From Sulfurihydrogenibium subterraneum DSM 15120 (GTDB taxonomy: Bacteria; Aquificota; Aquificia; Aquificales; Hydrogenothermaceae): 64,000 nt of DNA. The DNA is taken from contig NZ_JHUV01000009.1 in assembly GCF_000619805.1 (NCBI RefSeq), positions 186,103-250,102 on the forward strand. Reading direction: 5' to 3'. Below, piece after piece: positions 48,743 through 56,739 of this stretch. Under the pieces are notes generated by a model. The model saw nothing but the letters and a program-made list of their open reading frames with translations. It had not been told where the DNA came from and did no database searches. How positions within the stretch are numbered: position 1 is the stretch's first letter; each line of letters starts with the position of its first letter. The position numbers and the translations under genes were made by a program.

Positions 48743-49699
48743 ATGTATAAAGTTTCAATTCTTATAGCTACTTACAACCAAGAAGATTATATAAAAGAAG
48801 CTGTAGAATCAGCTTTGTCTCAAGATTACACTAATATTGAAGTTATAGTATCCGATGATTGTTCTACAGATAAAACCATTGAAGTTTTAACAAGTATAAA
48901 AGACCCTCGATTAAAAGTATTCCGAAATGAGAAAAACATTGGAAGAATTCAAAATCATAGAAAACTTCTTTATGAGCTTGCATCTGGAGATTTAGTTGCC
49001 TTTTTAGATGGAGATGATTTTTATGTAGATAAAAGTTTTATATCAAAAGCTGTAAAGTTATTTGAGAAAGATAAAGAGATTGTATCCGTAATTGGTGGTT
49101 ATAAAGACGTTTTTTACAATGGAGAAGAAAAAATTTTTAACTATGAAAAAGAAGATATTGTAAATGGTTTAGATATATTTTTGGGAAAGTATAGGGTAAT
49201 GTATGCCCACGGCAGCTGGATATACAGAAGAAACCTAATTGAAAATTGTAACTTTTTTACTGGAAATGTAAAAATAGGAGATGATTTAGAAGGATGGTAC
49301 GAATCACTTTTCTTTGGTAGAGTTGGAATTTTGCCTGTAATTGCTTTTGCCCATAGAATACACTTTGATAATGGAGTTGTAAAGGTTAATCCAGACCTAC
49401 TATTAGAAGATTTGTTTTTATACGATGTGGTTGCAGATTTTGGCAAATCTTTTGGATTTGATGAAAATTTAATGGAACGGTGGAGGATATACAACACTTT
49501 AAAAAAGGCAGAAAGTTTTGTATCTTGGTCTATTAGCTTATACAGAAGGAAAATATACACAAAAGAATTTCTTTATAACCTTATTGAAAGTTTCATAGAT
49601 AAATTTAGCCAAAAGTATGGTATGAATTTTACATTCAAAAAGAATCCAAAACTTTTGAGATTAGAATTAAACTTAAAGAGAATTAAATATAGGTTATAA
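48743..49699 (+). CDS. Family 2 glycosyltransferase
   Basis: A 318-residue inverting GT-A enzyme. It has VSILIATYNQEDYIKEAVESAL, SDDCSTDKT with nucleotide-binding Asp residues, NIGRIQNHRK, and the metal-binding FLDGDDF near 88. The C-terminal half is less conserved. The acceptor is unknown; with glf and the other transferase it suggests surface glycan synthesis. It lies 24 bp after lipA with a weak GGTGAG site. Confidence 0.88.
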   Translation: MYKVSILIATYNQEDYIKEAVESALSQDYTNIEVIVSDDCSTDKTIEVLTSIKDPRLKVFRNEKNIGRIQNHRKLLYELASGDLVAFLDGDDFYVDKSFISKAVKLFEKDKEIVSVIGGYKDVFYNGEEKIFNYEKEDIVNGLDIFLGKYRVMYAHGSWIYRRNLIENCNFFTGNVKIGDDLEGWYESLFFGRVGILPVIAFAHRIHFDNGVVKVNPDLLLEDLFLYDVVADFGKSFGFDENLMERWRIYNTLKKAESFVSWSISLYRRKIYTKEFLYNLIESFIDKFSQKYGMNFTFKKNPKLLRLELNLKRIKYRL

Positions 49700-49733
49700 T
49701 ATATCTTTAAAAAAATTTTGAGATTAGTTGCTT

Positions 49734-50234
49734 ATGAATCCAATAGTACTTTATACTTTTTATGTGGTTTTTGCCTCTATTTTGGCATTTTTTGTAATAT
49801 ATAAACAATTTCGCTATTTATTTTGGAAAAAAACTCAAGGTGAAGTCTTAGAAAAAAAAGTAGAAAGAGTAAATGAAATTATAAAGTATGAAACTTACAA
49901 ACCTGTTATAAAGTATAAATACACAGTAAACGGTAATGAGTACATGTCTGATAAAATCTTTTTATCCCCTTTTGAAACGGATAAAAACACAGCTGAAAAA
50001 ATTATAAACGAGTTTAAGTCTCAAAATGTAGATGTTTACTATAACCCATTTAACCCATCTGAAAGTGTTTTAAAAAGGTCTATAAATGCTGGATTAGTAG
50101 TAATGCTAATAGCTTTAATTGGGATTATGCTTCCATTTTTATATCAAACCTTTATAGAGATTCACGGTTATGGTTTAGATACCAAGACGATAGCAGAAAT
50201 AGTTAAAAATATTTTACATAAACTTCGTGATTGA
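49734..50234 (+). CDS. DUF3592 membrane protein
   Basis: A 166-residue protein with an N-terminal transmembrane helix (about 5-25), an extramembrane DUF3592 domain (GEVLEKKVERV, PVIKYKYTVNGNEY, VDVYYNPFNPSESVLKRS) and a second helix (about 120-142). The function is unknown. ATG 49734 is taken as the start; TTG 49728 is also open. It lies 12 bp before purT. Confidence 0.78.
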   Translation: MNPIVLYTFYVVFASILAFFVIYKQFRYLFWKKTQGEVLEKKVERVNEIIKYETYKPVIKYKYTVNGNEYMSDKIFLSPFETDKNTAEKIINEFKSQNVDVYYNPFNPSESVLKRSINAGLVVMLIALIGIMLPFLYQTFIEIHGYGLDTKTIAEIVKNILHKLRD

Positions 50235-50246
50235 CGGAGGAAAGTC

Positions 50247-51428
50247 ATGATTATTGGAACGCCTCTTTCTCACAACGCAACAAAAATCCTTTTACTTGGA
50301 AGTGGAGAGTTAGGAAAAGAGTTTGTTATAGAAGCTATGAGAATGGGAATAGAGGTAATAGCTGTAGACAGCTATCAAAACGCTCCAGCTCAGCAAGTAG
50401 CTCATAGATACTATGTAATAGATATGAAAAACGGAAAACAGATAAAAGATATTGTTTATAGAGAAAAACCAGACTTTATAGTCCCAGAGATTGAAGCTAT
50501 AGATACAGACGCTCTAATAGATTTAGAAAAAGAAGGTTTTACAGTTGTTCCATGTGCTCAAGCTGTTAAATACACAATGAACAGAATAGGAATAAGAAGG
50601 CTTGCAGCTGAGAAAGTAGGATTAAAAACTTCAAAATATGCTTTTGCTTCCGATATGGAAACTTACAGAAAAAAAGTTATGGAAATAGGACTTCCATGTG
50701 TAGTTAAACCTGTAATGAGCTCCTCAGGAAAAGGACAGTCCGTCGTCAGAAGTTTAGAAGATATAGACAGAGCTTGGTATTATGCTCAAGAAAACGCAAG
50801 AGGTAAAGGAAGTGAAGTAATAATAGAAGAGTTTATAAACTTTGATTACGAAATAACACTACTTACAGTTAGAACAAAAAACCAAGGAACACTTTTTTGT
50901 GAACCAATATGTCATATACAGGTAGAAGGAGATTACTGGGAAAGCTGGCAACCTCATATGATGTCTGAAACCGCATTAAACAAAGCAAAAGAAATTGCGA
51001 AAAAAATTACAGATGAGCTTGGAGGATATGGAATATTTGGATGTGAGATGTTTGTAAAAGGAGATGAAGTGTGGTTTAACGAAATATCCCCAAGACCACA
51101 CGATACTGGAATGGTAACTTTAATATCCCAAAATATGTCAGAGTTTGAGATACATTTAAGAGCTATACTTGGTTTACCTATAAACATAAAATTACTCTCT
51201 CCTTCAGCTTCCTACTGCTTCCACGCAAAAGATTACGGAGTAGCTCCAACTTATAAAGGAGTAGACCAAGCTCTTTCTTTAGGAGATGTGAAAGTAAGAA
51301 TATTTGGAAAACCCACAACAAGACCAAAAAGAAGAATGGGTATCACTTTAGCAACTGCCAATACGGTAGAAGAAGCAAGAAAATTAGCAAAAAAAGCAGC
51401 AGAGTTTATAAAAGTAGAAGTTGATTAA
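50247..51428 (+). CDS. purT: Formate-dependent GAR transformylase
   Basis: An ATP-grasp enzyme that makes formyl-GAR from formate, ATP and GAR in purine synthesis, independent of formyl-tetrahydrofolate. The 393 residues have [50 protein letters not shown], and [20 protein letters not shown] precedes the ATG. It uses free formate as one-carbon source, useful for an autotroph. Confidence 0.96.
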   Translation: MIIGTPLSHNATKILLLGSGELGKEFVIEAMRMGIEVIAVDSYQNAPAQQVAHRYYVIDMKNGKQIKDIVYREKPDFIVPEIEAIDTDALIDLEKEGFTVVPCAQAVKYTMNRIGIRRLAAEKVGLKTSKYAFASDMETYRKKVMEIGLPCVVKPVMSSSGKGQSVVRSLEDIDRAWYYAQENARGKGSEVIIEEFINFDYEITLLTVRTKNQGTLFCEPICHIQVEGDYWESWQPHMMSETALNKAKEIAKKITDELGGYGIFGCEMFVKGDEVWFNEISPRPHDTGMVTLISQNMSEFEIHLRAILGLPINIKLLSPSASYCFHAKDYGVAPTYKGVDQALSLGDVKVRIFGKPTTRPKRRMGITLATANTVEEARKLAKKAAEFIKVEVD

Positions 51429-51493
51429 TTTATGAAAAAGGTTTATTATTATACTATTAGATTTTGTTAAAAAATTTTCGGAGGGAAATAAAA

Positions 51494-52063
51494 GTGAAAA
51501 AGATAAAATTAATGTCCTTAACAGTTATATCTGCAGCTTTGATAGTAGGTTGCTCTAAGAAAGAAGAAGCACCTCAAACACAGTCTCAACAGCCAGCCCA
51601 AGTCCAACAAACACAACAGCAACCAGAACAGCAGCCAGCTCAGCAACAAGCTCAGCAGCAGGAAAAAACTCAAGAACAAAAAACAGCAGAACAACAACCT
51701 GTAAACCAACAAAAAGCTCAAGAGTCTAAACCTCAAGAAAAAACAGAAGCTAAAAAAGAAGCTAAAAAAGAGGAGAAAAAAGAAGAAACAAAAGTTGCTA
51801 AAGTAGATGGAGAATCTATTTTTAAATCAAAAGGTTGTACTGCTTGCCATCAAGCTGCAGCTGATACAGTAGGACCAGCTTTAAAGAAAATCGCTTCTGC
51901 ATACTCTGGAAAAAAAGAAGACTTAATTAAATTCTTCAGTGGCGAAGGAAAGGCAATAGTTGACCCTGCAAAAGAAGCTGTAATGAAACCACAAATAGAG
52001 ATAACTAAAAAATTATCAAAAGAAGAAAAAGAAGCTTTGGCAGAATTTATTTTAAAACATTAA
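51494..52063 (+). CDS. Lipid-anchored monohaem cytochrome c with Gln/Lys linker
   Basis: A 189-residue lipoprotein. A short signal peptide ends in the lipobox IVGC, so Cys20 would be acylated. Residues 24-100 are low complexity, first Gln/Pro-rich then Lys/Glu-rich, acting as a long tether. The C-terminal 85 residues are a class I cytochrome c with CTACH (115-119) and Met164 in AVMKPQ as probable axial ligand. It is likely a periplasmic electron carrier bound to the membrane. The start is GTG 51494 behind GGAGGG. A 40-residue membrane protein gene follows 19 bp later. Confidence 0.85.
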   Translation: MKKIKLMSLTVISAALIVGCSKKEEAPQTQSQQPAQVQQTQQQPEQQPAQQQAQQQEKTQEQKTAEQQPVNQQKAQESKPQEKTEAKKEAKKEEKKEETKVAKVDGESIFKSKGCTACHQAAADTVGPALKKIASAYSGKKEDLIKFFSGEGKAIVDPAKEAVMKPQIEITKKLSKEEKEALAEFILKH

Positions 52064-52082
52064 TTTAAGGAGGTGTGTCATC

Positions 52083-52205
52083 ATGGAAATGACTTTTGGC
52101 GGAATTCCAAGTGCTGAAGTAATTTTGCTAGTATTAATGTTAACTCAACTTGTGTTCTTATGGGGTTCAATAATGTACAAAATGGGAACAAAAGAGGAAA
52201 AGTAA
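52083..52205 (+). CDS. 40-residue single-pass membrane protein
   Basis: A short frame with a strong ribosome site (AAGGAGGTG) nine bases before ATG 52083. The protein begins MEMTFGGIPS, has a hydrophobic helix at about 11-31 (VILLVLMLTQLVFLW) and a charged tail ending KEEK, so the C-terminus should face the cytoplasm. Its position 19 bp behind the cytochrome c lipoprotein suggests a small subunit of a respiratory complex. I recognise no family. Confidence 0.7.
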   Translation: MEMTFGGIPSAEVILLVLMLTQLVFLWGSIMYKMGTKEEK

Positions 52206-52217
52206 TTTAGGATTTAC

Positions 52218-52237
52218 CTCCCTCTATTTAGAGGGAG
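52218..52237 (+). other. Intergenic hairpin without T-tract
   Basis: CTCCCTCT and AGAGGGAG form a perfect 8-bp stem with an ATTT loop, 12 bases after the small membrane protein gene and 24 before the next start. It is followed by AAAACTTATTT, not a T run. It could be a weak terminator, an RNA-stability element for the cytochrome transcript, or a processing site. Confidence 0.5.
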
Positions 52238-52261
52238 AAAACTTATTTAAAAGGAGATTTT

Positions 52262-52510
52262 ATGGAAAAGAAAGCTTATGCTTTTGTTTTTGCTGGATTT
52301 TTTATTACAGAAAAAAACCCACAGGAAATTTTTAGAGAAGACGTGACAGCTCAAGACATGGAAGAAATTGAAAAATTAATAAGGGAAAAGTTATTTAAGC
52401 CTGGTGTAGATGTAGCGCTAGCACCTTCTATCGTTCCTCCACATCAAGCTAACGATTTATTAAACGAATTTGGTAATGTAATTTTTGGAAGAGGAGAAGC
52501 AAATGCTTAA
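52262..52510 (+). CDS. Uncharacterised 82-residue protein
   Basis: A small, probably soluble protein with AGGAG seven bases before the ATG. The opening AYAFVFAGFFITEKNP is followed by an acidic helix (MEEIEKLIREKLF) and LAPSIVPPHQANDLLNEFG. No signal peptide, cysteine pair or enzyme motif is seen. It overlaps dapB by 8 bp, so it is cotranslated with it. I do not recognise the family. Confidence 0.6.
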   Translation: MEKKAYAFVFAGFFITEKNPQEIFREDVTAQDMEEIEKLIREKLFKPGVDVALAPSIVPPHQANDLLNEFGNVIFGRGEANA

Positions 52511-53306
52511 ACTTGGTATATCTGGTGTAATGGGTAGAATGGGAAGAACTATTGCAAGCCTTGCATCTAGCGACCCAGATATATTAATCACAGTTGGTAT
52601 TGAAAGTCCAGACTGTGCCCATTTACATAACACTGTTGGAGAAATAATAAATAAAAAAGATTTATCAGCTCCAATTACTTCCGATTTATCCCAAGTCATA
52701 GACCAAATTGACGTACTTATAGATTTTGCTGCCAATCAAGAAGCAGTTCTTGGGCATTTAAGAGTACTTGCAGCAGATAAAAAAGCTGCAGTAATAGGAA
52801 CAACAGGATTTTTAGATTATCAACTTCAAGAAATAAAAGAAATTTCAAAAGAAATTCCTGTTGTTTTAGCTCCAAATATGAGTATAGGTGTAAATCTTCT
52901 GTTTAAACTTGTAGAAAAGGCTGCAAGAGTTTTAAAGGATAAAGGTTTTGATATAGAAGTAGTTGAGATGCATCACAGATATAAAAAAGATGCACCATCT
53001 GGAACAGCGATGAAAATCGTTGATATACTTAAAAAAGAAACTGGTATAGAAAAAGTTGTATACGGTAGAGAAGGGACAACTGGAGAAAGAAGTAGTAAAG
53101 AAATAGGTGTTTTTGCACTAAGAGGTGGAGATGTAGTAGGAGACCATACGGTTATATTTGCAGCTGCTGGAGAAAGAATAGAGCTTACTCATAAAGCAAG
53201 CTCAAGAGAGATATTTGCAAAAGGTGCAATAGAAGCTGCAAAGTGGGTTAAAGATAAGCCTGCAGGACTTTACGATATGAGCGATGTCCTTGGTTTAAAT
53301 GAGTAA
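52503..53306 (+). CDS. dapB: 4-hydroxy-tetrahydrodipicolinate reductase
   Basis: Reduces hydroxy-tetrahydrodipicolinate in diaminopimelate and lysine synthesis. The 267 residues have GISGVMGRMGRTIA for NAD(P)H, GTTGF, APNMSIGVN, EMHHRYKKDAPSGTAMK with the catalytic His and Lys, and LRGGDVVGDHTV. ATG 52503 is chosen because GAGGAG precedes it and it starts directly before the Rossmann strand. It overlaps atpZ by 8 bp. Confidence 0.97.
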   Translation: MLKLGISGVMGRMGRTIASLASSDPDILITVGIESPDCAHLHNTVGEIINKKDLSAPITSDLSQVIDQIDVLIDFAANQEAVLGHLRVLAADKKAAVIGTTGFLDYQLQEIKEISKEIPVVLAPNMSIGVNLLFKLVEKAARVLKDKGFDIEVVEMHHRYKKDAPSGTAMKIVDILKKETGIEKVVYGREGTTGERSSKEIGVFALRGGDVVGDHTVIFAAAGERIELTHKASSREIFAKGAIEAAKWVKDKPAGLYDMSDVLGLNE

Positions 53307-53520
53307 AAATATAAATAAAACTTTTTCTTTTTTATCTATAGGATTACATCTTGTTTCTGGAGTAATAGTTGGAGTGGGGGTGGGTTATTTACTTGACAAA
53401 TACTTTGATACATCTCCTTATTTAACTATAATTTTTTTCTTTTTAGGTTTGGCAGCAGGTTTTAGAAATATGTATATAGATGCTAAAAAGTATATTCAAT
53501 CTGAAGAGAAGAATAATTAA
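53299..53520 (+). CDS. AtpZ/AtpI-like membrane protein
   Basis: A 73-residue protein with two transmembrane helices (about 10-30 and 41-60), containing GLHLVSGVIVGVGVGYLLDKYF and a second helix with FFFLGLAAGFRNMY. The family is associated with ATP synthase assembly or Mg2+/Ca2+ movement and normally starts atp operons. Here no atp gene follows; it is the tail of dapB, overlapping by 8 bp. Confidence 0.8.
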   Translation: MSKNINKTFSFLSIGLHLVSGVIVGVGVGYLLDKYFDTSPYLTIIFFFLGLAAGFRNMYIDAKKYIQSEEKNN

Positions 53521-53586
53521 ACTCTTGCTTTTTCAAAAATAAAACCATATATTTAAAATTAAACAAAAAAGTTTAGGAGGGTAGTC

Positions 53587-54021
53587 ATGAACTTTGAAAA
53601 GTATGTAGAAAAGGGAAATCTTTTTCTTAAAGACCTTGCTCAGGAGTTAGGAAATCCTGATGACAAAGAGAAAGCAGGGAGAGTTTTAAGAACAGTTTTA
53701 CACGTTTTAAGAAGAAGATTGACATTAGAAGAATCTTTTGATTTAATCTCTCAACTTCCTATGTGTATTAAAGCTGTTTATATTGATGGATGGAAACCTT
53801 CTCCTATGCCAGACAAAACCATCAAAACAGTGGAAGACTTTATCCACGAAGTTTTAGAAGAAGATAGAAGAGCTGCAGGTAAAGACTTTGGAAACGAAGA
53901 CCATGCAAAACAAGTGATAAAAGCCGTATTCAGAGTTATTAAAAGACACGTATCAGACGGAGAGATACAAGACGTTAAAGGAGATTTACCAAAGAGCTTA
54001 AAAGCTCTCTGGGAAGATTAA
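53587..54021 (+). CDS. DUF2267 protein
   Basis: A 144-residue helical protein made of two similar halves: EKAGRVLRTVLHVLRRRLTLEES near the N-terminus and HAKQVIKAVFRVIKRHVSDGE near the C-terminus, each followed by a pattern of LP and a Lys-Ala-(Leu/Val) turn. This is DUF2267, of unknown function. AGGAGGG precedes the ATG. It appears monocistronic, closed by a hairpin terminator. Confidence 0.82.
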   Translation: MNFEKYVEKGNLFLKDLAQELGNPDDKEKAGRVLRTVLHVLRRRLTLEESFDLISQLPMCIKAVYIDGWKPSPMPDKTIKTVEDFIHEVLEEDRRAAGKDFGNEDHAKQVIKAVFRVIKRHVSDGEIQDVKGDLPKSLKALWED

Positions 54022-54027
54022 TTGATA

Positions 54028-54061
54028 GGAGAGGGTTATCCCTCTCCTTCCTTATTCTCTT
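54028..54061. terminator. Shared convergent terminator
   Basis: GGAGAGGG and CCCTCTCC form a perfect 8-bp stem with loop TTAT (54028-54047), followed on the plus strand by a T-rich run (TTCCTTATTCTCTT). It ends the DUF2267 transcript. Its right half is also the last codons of the convergent small membrane protein gene. Confidence 0.7.
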
Positions 54062-54254
54062 GATTCTTTAACTCTTCAACAGGATTTTTCTGATTATATT
54101 TTTTAGCTCTTTCATCTTCTTGTTGATGTTTCTTAACAAACTTAAACACATAAACTAGTATAATTATAGCTATAGTCCATCCTATAAAATGGACTATCCC
54201 TTGCATTGCTGAGTAATTATGTAAAAAATTTAAAGATCCTGTATACGGTTCCAT
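54036..54254 (-). CDS. Uncharacterised 72-residue single-pass membrane protein
   Basis: A short protein with AGGAG before ATG 54254. Residues 1-18 are polar, a transmembrane helix spans about 19-40 (IVHFIGWTIAIIILVYVF), and the tail is strongly charged (Lys, Gln, Glu). The shape resembles small accessory subunits of terminal oxidases, but no family signature is clear. It stands alone between convergent and divergent neighbours. Confidence 0.55.
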   Translation of the reverse strand: MEPYTGSLNFLHNYSAMQGIVHFIGWTIAIIILVYVFKFVKKHQQEDERAKKYNQKNPVEELKNQENKEGEG

Positions 54255-54361
54255 CTTTTCTCCTCAAAAATTTAAGACTTTAAAATCTTCAATAATGACT
54301 GCTATCATAGTATAATAATAAAAATTCCTTATTCTATTATAACAAATTTAAGGAGGTTTCT

Positions 54362-55444
54362 ATGGCATTACAAGGAGTAATTGACACATTAAAAAAAATC
54401 ACTCTTGAAGAAATAGGAGTAAGCTTTTCTATCGCTGATTTAATGAAAGATTTAAAGATAGACGGAAACAATGTTTATATTAAAGTTTTCTCTCCAAGCG
54501 AAAAGTATCATAGCTTTTTAAAAGAAAAAATAGAAAAAGCTTTAAAATCTATCGGAGCTGAAAAAGTAGAAGTTGAATTTTCAAGTGAACCCCCATCCCA
54601 AAGACAAACACAGCCACCACCTCCTCCACCACAGGCTAACCCTTTTGAAACCAGAAGAAGAATCCCTAATGTAAAAAAAGTTATAGCTGTAGCTTCAGGA
54701 AAAGGTGGGGTAGGTAAGTCAACAGTAGCCGTCAATCTTGCATCTGCATTAAAAAAGTTAGGATATAACGTAGGATACTTAGATGCGGATATGTATGGTC
54801 CAAGTGGTCCAACTATGTTTGGAGCAAAAGATAAAAAGGTAATGGCAAGACAAACACCAGAGGGAGATAAAATTATAGCTCCAGAAGCTCACGGTGTAAA
54901 AGTAATGTCAATAGGATTTTTATTACCATCTGAAGACACACCTGTTATATGGAGAGGTCCTGTTTTATTCAAGGCTCTTACTCAGTTCTTATTTGATATA
55001 GATTGGGGAGAAGAACCTTTAGACTTTTTAGTTATAGATTTACCACCGGGAACTGGGGACGTACAGATTACTCTTGGTCAAACGGCAGAGATAGATGGAG
55101 CTGTTATAGTAACAACACCTCAAGATGTTGCTCTTATAGACGTTAAAAAGGGAATACAGATGTTTAACGAAGTCCAAATTCCAATTCTTGGAGTAGTTGA
55201 AAATATGAGTTATTTTGTATGCCCAGATAGTGGAAAAGTTTATGAGATATTTGGTAAAAGTAAAACAGAAGAAGTTGCTAAAAATTACGGTGTAGAACTT
55301 TTAGGAAGAATACCAATAGAGCCAAAGGTTGCAGAGTTTTCAGACCTTGGAATACCTATAGTATTTGCAAAGGAAGATTCTCAATCTGCAAAAGAGTTTA
55401 TAAACATAGCAGAAAAAATTATTAGAAAACTAAGTTTAACGTAA
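54362..55444 (+). CDS. apbC: Mrp/ApbC-type P-loop Fe-S carrier
   Basis: A 360-residue MinD-like ATPase that in relatives carries and delivers Fe-S clusters. It has an N-terminal domain (1-75) in the position of MIP18/DUF59, a Pro-rich linker (78-95), and the ATPase core with VASGKGGVGKST (deviant Walker A, about 107-118) and LDADMYGPS. The cluster-binding CxxC reads CPDS here: Cys287 is kept and the second Cys is Ser290. Many cyanobacterial Mrp proteins lack the motif entirely, so this may still function. It leads the Fe-S/sulfur relay operon; GGAGG before ATG. Confidence 0.88.
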   Translation: MALQGVIDTLKKITLEEIGVSFSIADLMKDLKIDGNNVYIKVFSPSEKYHSFLKEKIEKALKSIGAEKVEVEFSSEPPSQRQTQPPPPPPQANPFETRRRIPNVKKVIAVASGKGGVGKSTVAVNLASALKKLGYNVGYLDADMYGPSGPTMFGAKDKKVMARQTPEGDKIIAPEAHGVKVMSIGFLLPSEDTPVIWRGPVLFKALTQFLFDIDWGEEPLDFLVIDLPPGTGDVQITLGQTAEIDGAVIVTTPQDVALIDVKKGIQMFNEVQIPILGVVENMSYFVCPDSGKVYEIFGKSKTEEVAKNYGVELLGRIPIEPKVAEFSDLGIPIVFAKEDSQSAKEFINIAEKIIRKLSLT

Positions 55445-55456
55445 GGAGGAAATATT

Positions 55457-56665
55457 ATGAGAAGAATATATGTAGACCATTTGGCTACAACACCTGTTTG
55501 TGATGAAGCCATAGAAGCTATGATGCCTTACTTTAAAGAAAAGTTTGGTAATCCTACATCTTTACACGAGATGGGAATAGAGGCTAAAAAGGCAATAAAT
55601 AGAGCCAGAGAACAGGTGGCACAGCTTTTAAATGTTAGTAATCCTGATGACATAGTTTTTACATCTGGAGCAATAGAAGCGAATAATCTTGCAATAAAAG
55701 GATTTGCAAAAGCTCCAGGAAGAAGAGGAAAACACATAGTAGTATCCGCTATCGAGCACCACTCAATCTTACACTCCTGTAAGACTTTAGAAAAAGAAGG
55801 GTTTGAAATAACAGAAGTCCAGCCAGATGAGTATGGAATAATAGACCCTCAAAAGTTAGCTGATGCTGTTAGAGAAGATACAATACTCGTATCTGTAGGA
55901 TTTGCAAACAGAGAAATAGGAACAATTCAAGATATGCCAGCTTTAGTAGCTGCTGTTAAAGAAAAGAACCCAAGAGTAGTTTTCCACTCTGATATAGCTG
56001 CGGCAGTTGGACATATGCCAGTTGACGTAGAAGGCTGGGGACTTGATATGGCTTCATTTACAGGACATTACTTCTACGCACCAAAAGGAGTAGGAGGACT
56101 ATATGTTAAAAAAGGTATAAGGTTAAAACCACTTATAGAAGGTGGAATACAGGAAGGTGGTAGAAGAGCTGGGACAGAAAATGTACCGGGTATAGTTGGT
56201 ATGGGAGCTGCGGCAGAGCTTGCTATCAAAGAGATGGACGATAGAGTAAATAGATTAAGGTATTTAAGAGATAAACTCAAAAAAGGAATTGAGGAAAGAA
56301 TACCTCACATACGATTTACAGGACATCCAGAAAAAAGACTTCCAAACCATCTATCTTTAATCGTTATGTACATAGAAGGAGAAGCTATGCTTCTTATGTT
56401 AAACATCAAAAAAACATATACAGCTTCTGGTTCAGCTTGTGTTTCTTACGCACTAAAACAATCTCACGTTTTAGCTGCTATCGGAGTAGAAAAAGAAGCT
56501 TCTAACGGGTCTATAGTCTTCTCTCTTGGTAGAGATAACACAGAAGAAGATATAGATTACATCATTGAAGAGTATCCAAAAGTTATTGCAAGACTGAGAG
56601 AAATATCTCCATTCAACCCTGAAAACTGGGAAGACTTTACAAAGAAAGCTTCAAAATTCAAGTAA
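55457..56665 (+). CDS. IscS/NifS-like protein lacking the PLP lysine
   Basis: A 402-residue homologue of group I cysteine desulfurases that aligns almost residue for residue with E. coli IscS. The PLP Schiff-base Lys206 is Tyr205 (GHYFYAPKG). Other cofactor contacts are also changed: Thr76 to Ile (SGAIEANN), Asn155 to Arg (ANREIG) and Gln183 to Ala182. The pyridine-contacting Asp (179), the His of IEHHS and the mobile-loop Cys328 (SGSACVSY) remain. It should not bind PLP in the normal way. It lies 12 bp after apbC and 74 bp before iscU. An IscU scaffold or persulfide relay role is inferred; Archaeoglobus IscS, which has Asp for the Lys, is a precedent. Confidence 0.9.
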   Translation: MRRIYVDHLATTPVCDEAIEAMMPYFKEKFGNPTSLHEMGIEAKKAINRAREQVAQLLNVSNPDDIVFTSGAIEANNLAIKGFAKAPGRRGKHIVVSAIEHHSILHSCKTLEKEGFEITEVQPDEYGIIDPQKLADAVREDTILVSVGFANREIGTIQDMPALVAAVKEKNPRVVFHSDIAAAVGHMPVDVEGWGLDMASFTGHYFYAPKGVGGLYVKKGIRLKPLIEGGIQEGGRRAGTENVPGIVGMGAAAELAIKEMDDRVNRLRYLRDKLKKGIEERIPHIRFTGHPEKRLPNHLSLIVMYIEGEAMLLMLNIKKTYTASGSACVSYALKQSHVLAAIGVEKEASNGSIVFSLGRDNTEEDIDYIIEEYPKVIARLREISPFNPENWEDFTKKASKFK

Positions 56666-56739
56666 AAAGTGATTTTTATCATTGGAAAGACTGTGGAAAA
56701 GAAATACTATAACTTAAAATAAATCGGAGGTAAAGTAAG

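Noticed and set aside
51518..51736. Hydrophobic Leu-rich antisense frame
   Set aside because: It is the complement of the Gln/Lys repeat linker of the cytochrome lipoprotein; no ribosome site.
55457..56665. Annotation as an ordinary cysteine desulfurase
   Set aside because: The PLP lysine is absent, so naming the activity would be wrong despite overall similarity.
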